A stretch of 10,300 nt of DNA from Chloroflexota bacterium. Lineage in GTDB: Bacteria > Chloroflexota > Anaerolineae > Anaerolineales > Villigracilaceae. Where the stretch lies: the NCBI GenBank assembly GCA_021796315.1, contig JAJYOH010000173.1, positions 1 through 10,300 of the forward strand, given 5' to 3'. This document shows, piece after piece, positions 5,643 to 10,300 of this stretch. Position numbers and translations under genes: made by a program. The notes under the pieces were generated by a model. It was not told the DNA's origin. It searched no databases and saw only the letters and a program-made list of their open reading frames with translations. Within the stretch, counting starts at the first letter, position 1; each line of letters starts with the position of its first letter.

Positions 5643-6578
5643 TTACCTTGTAACGTTTTCACTGGCTTCGTCAAGTTTCGCCATTTCTACGTCGGTCAAT
5701 TTCCATCCAAGCGCACCCGCATTTTGCAATGCCTGTGCTGCATTCTTTGCTCCGGGGATCGGTAATGCGCCTTTGCCCATCACCCAATTCAACGCGACCT
5801 GCGCGTTCGACTTGCCGCCATGATCTTGTCCAATCTCGGTCATCAATTTAATTAACGGGCCGATCTTGGAAATCAGATTCATATATCGTCCGCCGCGGCT
5901 GCCGGGCGGAAGGTTTGTTGGCGTGTACTTGCCGGTCAATAATCCCATCTCGAGCGGACTATATGCAATGAGACGGATTCCCAATTCCTTGCAACGCGCC
6001 AGCAATCCGTTCTTTTCGACTTTGCGGTTGAGCAGGCTGTAGTGAACTTGATTCGACGCAAGTGGCACGCTCTTGCGCTCCAAAGCTGAAAATGAGCGCA
6101 GCATCTGCGACTGGTCAAAATTTGAAACACCGACGGTGCGCGTCCATCCTTTGTCAATGCAGGTTACCAAACCTTCCATCATCCGTTCGATTCTGAGCAG
6201 CGGCGTCGGCCAATGGATTTGATATAAATCCACTTTCTCTAGTCCGAGCCGGTCAAGGCTGTGTTTGAGCGCAGACGGAATCGAATCCTTCGTCAGCCGC
6301 CACGGCATCGGGAAAAATTTGGTCGCGACCAGAATAGGCTGGTCGGTCTCTTTGAGAAATTGTCCGGCCATGCGTTCGGAGCGACCGGACCCGTAGACTT
6401 CGGCGGTGTCAATAAAACGGATTCCCTCCGTGATGGAGGTCTGAAATGCCTGGCGGATGTCGTCATCGGTGTAACCGCGTCCATATTGCCAAACTACTCT
6501 ATCGCCCCACGACCAGGCCCCCAGTCCCATTTCAACCGCGTGCAGAAAGCGCACTTCATTGCTCACAGCATTGTCCAT
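5643..6578 (-). CDS. Aldo/keto reductase
   Basis: 311 residues, the usual length of the NAD(P)H-dependent aldo/keto reductase superfamily (a TIM barrel reducing aldehydes and ketones to alcohols). The active-site tetrad is complete: D57 and Y62 in IDTAEVYG, K87 in ATKFFP, and H122 in QIHWP. MGLGAWSWGDR (17-27), GVSNFD, YSPLEMGLLTGKY and the cofactor-site region ALPIPGAKNAAQ complete the family pattern. The open frame runs further upstream, but ATG 6576-6578 is chosen because GGAGG (6583-6587, complementary strand) is four bases away and the barrel begins about 15 residues later; the extra upstream residues look non-coding and overlap rnc. It is divergent from rnc, and palindromes lie in the gap between them. 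The plant/bacterial-style GAWSWGDR start is typical of oxidoreductases of unknown physiological substrate, so no narrower name is justified. Confidence 0.92.
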   Translation of the reverse strand: MDNAVSNEVRFLHAVEMGLGAWSWGDRVVWQYGRGYTDDDIRQAFQTSITEGIRFIDTAEVYGSGRSERMAGQFLKETDQPILVATKFFPMPWRLTKDSIPSALKHSLDRLGLEKVDLYQIHWPTPLLRIERMMEGLVTCIDKGWTRTVGVSNFDQSQMLRSFSALERKSVPLASNQVHYSLLNRKVEKNGLLARCKELGIRLIAYSPLEMGLLTGKYTPTNLPPGSRGGRYMNLISKIGPLIKLMTEIGQDHGGKSNAQVALNWVMGKGALPIPGAKNAAQALQNAGALGWKLTDVEMAKLDEASENVTR

Positions 6579-6594
6579 TTGGCCTCCGGAGATT

Positions 6595-6622
6595 TTGCGA
6601 TTGTATCTCAAAAGTGTATAAC
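6595..6622 (+). promoter_or_regulatory. Candidate promoter for rnc-smc
   Basis: TTGCGA (6595-6600) and TATAAC (6617-6622) are 16 bases apart on the + strand, placing the transcript start about 120 bases before the preferred rnc GTG. It overlaps the opposing reductase promoter and the palindromes. The match is moderate and nothing else supports it. Confidence 0.35.
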
Positions 6623-6630
6623 GAGATACA
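6602..6630. promoter_or_regulatory. Operator-like palindromes in the divergent gap
   Basis: TGTATCTC (6602-6609) and GAGATACA (6623-6630) form an 8-bp inverted repeat with centres 21 bp apart, two helical turns. A second nested palindrome, TGTATAACGAGATACA (6615-6630), has 5-bp arms. Three TGTAT-type half sites therefore fall on the predicted -10 boxes of both divergent genes. This is the typical look of a dimeric repressor or activator site; no regulator gene is in the window. Confidence 0.45.
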
Positions 6631-6643
6631 CATAGCCAGTCAG
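6615..6643 (-). promoter_or_regulatory. Candidate promoter for the aldo/keto reductase
   Basis: On the minus strand CTGACT (6643-6638) and TATACA (6620-6615) are 17 bases apart. Each box matches four of six consensus positions. The -10 box is one arm of the palindrome. Confidence 0.4.
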
Positions 6644-6700
6644 ATTGTTTCGCGATAAAATCATTTGAAAGTTTATTTTGGAACTGATGGGCCGCTTTTT

Positions 6701-6752
6701 CCTCACCGCGACGGGTGAGGGGAGTGCGCTCCCTGAGTTCCGGGAGGTTCCC
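6701..6752 (+). promoter_or_regulatory. Hairpin cluster in the rnc leader
   Basis: Three small stems lie in a row. CCTCACC (6701-6707) pairs with GGTGAGG (6714-6720). GGGAG (6720-6724) pairs with CTCCC (6729-6733). GGGA (6742-6745) pairs with TCCC (6749-6752), the last covering part of the Shine-Dalgarno GGAGG (6743-6747). In Escherichia coli RNase III cleaves a hairpin in its own leader to lower rnc expression. These stems are short, so a similar role is only a suggestion. Confidence 0.35.
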
Positions 6753-7475
6753 GTGGCATCTCAAACGGAAGCACGCTTGCCTGAGTCGCCAGCCAATTTG
6801 GCGGGGCGGCTGGGCTTGACCTTTACCAATCTCGCCTTGTTGACGCGTGCACTGACGCATCGCTCATATCTCAATGAACATCCGAACGTATCGGAAGATA
6901 ACGAACGTTTGGAATTTCTCGGCGATGCGGTGCTGGATTTCATCGTCGGCGCGTGGGTTTATAACCATTGTCCTGAAATGGATGAAGGTGCGTTGACGCG
7001 TATGCGTTCGGCACTTGTCCGCAATGAACAACTGGCGGAATTTGCGCGTCGTCTTGAGCTTGGCAAAGCCATGCGGATGGGACGCGGCGAAGACGCTTCG
7101 GGTGGACGCGGGCGCGACAATTTGCTCGGCTCGACCTTCGAGGCTTTGATCGGCGCGATTTATCTGGAGCCTGGCCTCGGCCTTCCAGCGGTCGAAAAAT
7201 TTATGGAGCCTTTGTTGGATGCCGTCCGCGAACGCGTCCTTCTGCGCGCCGAAATCTACGACCCGAAGAGTCTCTTCCAGGAATGGGCGCAATCTCAAAA
7301 GTTGGGAACGCCGCGTTATGTTGTGGTGAGTTCGAGTGGACCCGATCATGCCAAAGTCTTTGAAGTTGAAGTACGGCTTAAAGATCAGGCTTATGGACGC
7401 GGCAAAGGTTCAAGCAAACAAATTGCTGAACAGGTTGCGGCGGAAATTGCATTGGAAACTCTGGATATTCGCTGA
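6753..7475 (+). CDS. rnc: Ribonuclease III
   Basis: 240 residues from GTG 6753. RNase III cleaves double-stranded RNA and processes rRNA precursors, and acts as a homodimer. The catalytic domain holds HRSY and the signature ERLEFLGDAVLD (E51, E54, D58), then DNLLGSTFEALIGAIYLE with E130. The double-stranded-RNA-binding domain occupies about 170-240 (DPKSLFQEWAQ ... GRGKGSSKQIAEQVAAEIAL). GTG 6753 is preferred because GGAGG (6743-6747) sits five bases before it. TTG 6678 and ATG 6687 are in frame and would add about 22-25 residues, but have no ribosome site and would turn leader hairpins into codons. An oddity is that the position equivalent to E. coli D114 (a metal-site residue in ADTVEA) is S127 here. 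It lies 112 bases upstream of smc, a common bacterial pairing. Confidence 0.95.
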   Translation: MASQTEARLPESPANLAGRLGLTFTNLALLTRALTHRSYLNEHPNVSEDNERLEFLGDAVLDFIVGAWVYNHCPEMDEGALTRMRSALVRNEQLAEFARRLELGKAMRMGRGEDASGGRGRDNLLGSTFEALIGAIYLEPGLGLPAVEKFMEPLLDAVRERVLLRAEIYDPKSLFQEWAQSQKLGTPRYVVVSSSGPDHAKVFEVEVRLKDQAYGRGKGSSKQIAEQVAAEIALETLDIR

Positions 7476-7493
7476 AACATGTTGTGTAAATTA

Positions 7494-7540
7494 GCCACGG
7501 AGAAAAAGATTAACTCTTCGCCTCTCCATGTTTCTGTGGC
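7494..7540. repeat. Imperfect inverted repeat between rnc and smc
   Basis: GCCAC (7494-7498) pairs with GTGGC (7536-7540), and just inside GGAGA (7499-7503) pairs with TCTCC (7523-7527), leaving an eight-base bulge on one side. It has no T-tract and so is not a clear terminator. It may be a processing hairpin or a remnant of a dispersed repeat. The rest of the 112-base gap shows nothing definite. Confidence 0.4.
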
Positions 7541-7587
7541 AGTCATGTGAGATGTTAAAATTCAAACTGGAAATTGTGAACTGATAA

Positions 7588-10300
7588 ATGCCTCTTCGTC
7601 TCAAGTCCCTTGAATTGCACGGATATAAAACATTCGCATCTCGGATGGTCTTCGAGTTCGCGAGCGGAATCACCGCGATTGTCGGACCGAATGGTTCAGG
7701 TAAATCGAACATTGCCGATTCTCTGCGCTGGGTATTGGGCGAACAATCGTACACACTTTTGCGCGGCAAGAAAACCGAGGACATGATTTTTTCCGGATCG
7801 GAGCATCGTCCGCGTGCGGGAATGGCTTCAGCTGAAATTGTATTTGATAATGCTTCGGGTTGGTTACCAGTTGACTTCGCAGAAGTTGCGATCACGCGCC
7901 GCGCGTATCGCGATGGGCATAACGATTATTTGCTCAATGGACAGCAAGTCCGTTTACGCGATATGAACGAATTGCTGGCCGCGTCCGGGCTTTCGGAACG
8001 CACGTACACGATCCTCGGCCAAGGTTTGGTGGATGCTTCGCTGGCTTTGAAAGCTGATGAACGTCGCCGACTTTTTGAAGAAGCCGCGGGCGTTGGACTT
8101 TACCGCGTCCGTCGCGAAGATGCGTTGAAACGCCTCGAAAACACACAGCGGAATCTCGAGCGCGTGCTCGACATCATGGCCGAGCTCGAGCCGCGGCTTA
8201 AAAGTCTCGAACGCCAGGCAAAGCGCGCAAATGAATATGCTTCAGCGCAGGCTGATCTAAAAGTGTTGCTGCTCGAATGGTACGGTTATCACTGGCATCA
8301 TGCCCAACAACAATTGACCGACGCGCGCGAAACGGTCGGCGTGCAAGATGGCAAAGTCAATGAGTCTCGCGAAGTGTACGCGAAAGCCCAAACAGAATAT
8401 TCACAATTCCGCGAGCGCCTGAGCGGACTGCGCGCCGAACTCAACACATGGCATCGCCAGTCTTCGGACTTGCACAGCCAGCGTGAGGCGGTCAGCCGCG
8501 ATCTGGCCGTGCTCGAGGAACGTCAGCGCGCGTTGAGCGCATCGCAGGCCACATTGATGAATGAACAGGAACGCGCGGCCAATGAAGAAAAATTGGCGCG
8601 CGAGAGACTCACGGAAGTCGAGCAGGAAGCTTCGCGTTTGCAGGCCGAACTCGAAGAAGCAAAAGGTCAATTGGCAAACGCGCAGCAAGCATTGCAGACG
8701 CGTCAGACTGAACGCCATAATGCGGATGAACAATTGCAATCGGCGCGTAATACGATCACATTGCTGCATTCACAAAAAGCTGAGATACAAGCGCGACATG
8801 ATGAACTTGCATCTCGACTCGAATCACAAAAACAAAAATTTGAAACCGCACAGCGAGCCATTCAATCAGCCGAAGCGGAAGTGAAAAAAGCCGAACAGAT
8901 TCATCAATCGGCGCAAACGGCGCGCGAAAAAATGGGGGAGGTTGTTCAAAAAGCAAACGCCGAATACGAAAGTAAAAAAGCCGAAGTTGAAAAGTTGGAC
9001 GCGGATCGCCGCGCAAAACTAGAAGAGCGCGTGGCGCGTCAAGCCGAATATTCGCGGGCGCAGGCGCAATTAGATGTTCTTATTCAAGCTGAGCAATCGT
9101 TGGCGGGGTATGCAGAGGGTGCGCGCTATTTGCTTGAGGCGGCGCGTCAATCGCGGCTCAATGCGCGCGGCGCGTTGAGCGCCAGCCTCGATGTTCCTGC
9201 TGAACTTGAAACAGCCATTGCCGCGGCGTTGGGCGATACGCTGGACGCCGTTTTGCTCGAAACGAATCAAGTTGAAGAAGCGCTGCGTTTGCTTGAGTCG
9301 GATGAAGCAGGGCGCGCCGCGCTCGTGCCTTTGGATGGTCAATCGAATCATTCGCTCAATAAACCGGGCGACGCGGATTGCCTTGGCATCGCCTCCGAGC
9401 TGGTCAATGCACCGGATGAATTGCGAGCCGCAGTTCAGCTTTTGCTCGGCCACACGCTCGTTGTGCGCGACCGTCAGGCGGCGCGGCGTTTAGTCGCGGA
9501 TATTCCGGTACATGCTCGCATTGTGACGCTGCGCGGCGAAGTCTTCCGCGCGGATGGACTCATCATTGCTGGAAAATCCACCTCGGCCTCGACCCTCAGC
9601 CGTCCGCGTCAAAAACGCGAGTTGAGCGAAACGCTGACGTATCTCAACGAACGTCTCGATGATTTGAATCATGCTGTCGAGAAGCTTTCCAATAATTTGA
9701 ATGACGCACAAAAAGCGCTTGCAAATCGCGAAGAAGATTTACGCAAGTCGCGCGCCGAATTCGAAAGCGCGCAATCTGCTGAACAAAAAGCTTTAGTCGA
9801 TTTTGAAACCGCGCAGCGCCAATTCGACTGGCAGAAGAGTCAGCATGAGGAGTTGCAGAAAGAAATATCGGACGCGGAAAAAGATCGGGAACGGCTGTCC
9901 GCTTCGATGTCAGAGAATGAAGCGAAAACTGTTCAGGCGCAAGATGAGATCCGCAGGCTGACGAGTCAATTTAATGAACTGAGTCTGGATGAGATTCAGG
10001 AACAAGTCGCGTATTGGACAACGCGCCTGGCCGTCGTTGAGCAATCATCCAGCGGTGTTCAATCGCGCAATTCAGAACGTCAACAAAACATTGATCGTCT
10101 TGTGCTTCAGCAACAAGACGTGCAAGCGCGTCAGGGCGAGATTGAGCATCAGTTAAAAGAATTGGAAGAGGAAAAGACAATCCTGCATGGGCGTGAAGGA
10201 GAATTCCACACACAGATCGAAGAGCTGCGAACAAAAATCGAACCGGCTGAAAAAGATTTAGAGAGCGCGGAGGTGGAAGAGAATCGCTTGCAGGAAATCG
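7588..10300 (+). CDS. smc: Chromosome segregation protein SMC (N-terminal head, coil and hinge; 3' end cut by window)
   Basis: 904 codons without a stop run off the right edge. SMC is the ATPase of bacterial condensin; with ScpA and ScpB it loads on and extrudes DNA loops to organise the chromosome. The opening MPLRLKSLELHGYKTFAS is the family start. Walker A is G33-P-N-G-S-G-K39-S-N41. RGKKTEDMIFSGS and the Q-loop region ILGQGLVDASLALKADERR followed by FEEAAGV complete the N-terminal head to about residue 170. Residues 170-500 are Gln/Glu/Arg/Ala-rich coiled coil. The hinge spans about 505-670 (AGYAEGARYLL ... VPAELETAIAAALGDTL ... GRAALVPLD ... FRADGLIIAGKS). The returning coil follows to the edge. 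The signature and Walker B motifs of the C-terminal head are expected just outside. ATG 7588 is set by the family start; no clear Shine-Dalgarno precedes it, so initiation may be weak or coupled. Confidence 0.96.
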   Translation, partial: MPLRLKSLELHGYKTFASRMVFEFASGITAIVGPNGSGKSNIADSLRWVLGEQSYTLLRGKKTEDMIFSGSEHRPRAGMASAEIVFDNASGWLPVDFAEVAITRRAYRDGHNDYLLNGQQVRLRDMNELLAASGLSERTYTILGQGLVDASLALKADERRRLFEEAAGVGLYRVRREDALKRLENTQRNLERVLDIMAELEPRLKSLERQAKRANEYASAQADLKVLLLEWYGYHWHHAQQQLTDARETVGVQDGKVNESREVYAKAQTEYSQFRERLSGLRAELNTWHRQSSDLHSQREAVSRDLAVLEERQRALSASQATLMNEQERAANEEKLARERLTEVEQEASRLQAELEEAKGQLANAQQALQTRQTERHNADEQLQSARNTITLLHSQKAEIQARHDELASRLESQKQKFETAQRAIQSAEAEVKKAEQIHQSAQTAREKMGEVVQKANAEYESKKAEVEKLDADRRAKLEERVARQAEYSRAQAQLDVLIQAEQSLAGYAEGARYLLEAARQSRLNARGALSASLDVPAELETAIAAALGDTLDAVLLETNQVEEALRLLESDEAGRAALVPLDGQSNHSLNKPGDADCLGIASELVNAPDELRAAVQLLLGHTLVVRDRQAARRLVADIPVHARIVTLRGEVFRADGLIIAGKSTSASTLSRPRQKRELSETLTYLNERLDDLNHAVEKLSNNLNDAQKALANREEDLRKSRAEFESAQSAEQKALVDFETAQRQFDWQKSQHEELQKEISDAEKDRERLSASMSENEAKTVQAQDEIRRLTSQFNELSLDEIQEQVAYWTTRLAVVEQSSSGVQSRNSERQQNIDRLVLQQQDVQARQGEIEHQLKELEEEKTILHGREGEFHTQIEELRTKIEPAEKDLESAEVEENRLQEI

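Noticed and set aside
6579..6860. N-terminal extension of the aldo/keto reductase by 94 codons
   Set aside because: It overlaps rnc on the other strand, contains the divergent promoter region, and has no family similarity. ATG 6578 has a good ribosome site.
8401..9453. Minus-strand open frames within smc
   Set aside because: The + strand carries an unbroken SMC coding frame with recognisable head, coil and hinge. The reverse frames are Arg/Phe/Leu-rich shadows.

Overview
The window reads as bacterial chromosome of roughly even base composition. It most resembles Chloroflexota, probably class Anaerolineae. This is inferred from gene content and style (rpsI followed by a YabN-type MazG, an rnc-smc pair, a secreted glycine-rich protein, an ISKra4-type element); no marker in the window proves it. 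Most genes are core housekeeping genes, with one mobile element and two lineage-type hypothetical genes.

Layout, left to right. (1) 1-1978, + strand: the last codons of what is probably rplM, then rpsI (ribosomal protein S9), then a two-domain tetrapyrrole-methylase/MazG protein. A long inverted repeat sits between rpsI and mazG. (2) 1979-2236: a convergent intergenic gap holding two strong hairpins. (3) 2237-3169, - strand: a secreted protein of unknown function with glycine tracts at both ends of its mature part. Its roughly 260-nt upstream region carries an extended -10 promoter, a bulged hairpin and an intrinsic terminator placed before the gene. This is either an attenuated or riboswitch-like leader, or a separate small RNA. 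(4) 3481-5097: a complete 1617-bp insertion sequence of the ISKra4 type with 25-bp perfect terminal inverted repeats. Its transposase is split over two frames at a T5C5 run. (5) 5188-5568, + strand: a small four-helix membrane protein with its own promoter and terminator. (6) 5643-6578, - strand: an aldo/keto reductase. (7) 6753-7475 and 7588-10300, + strand: rnc (RNase III) and smc (chromosome condensation ATPase). smc is complete at its N-terminus and runs off the right edge before its C-terminal head.

The genes do not form one pathway. rplM-rpsI-mazG is a translation operon with a nucleotide or metabolite house-cleaning gene downstream. rnc-smc is a conserved housekeeping pair. The aldo/keto reductase is divergent from rnc and shares a 174-bp regulatory gap containing palindromes. 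The insertion sequence landed between two divergent genes, 16 bp from the -35 box of the secreted protein's promoter.

I did not find a defence system, CRISPR array, biosynthetic cluster or other clearly new multi-gene system. The best candidates for something undescribed are the leader RNA at 3254-3432, the +1 frame junction in the transposase, and a serine at a normally acidic metal-ligand position of RNase III.
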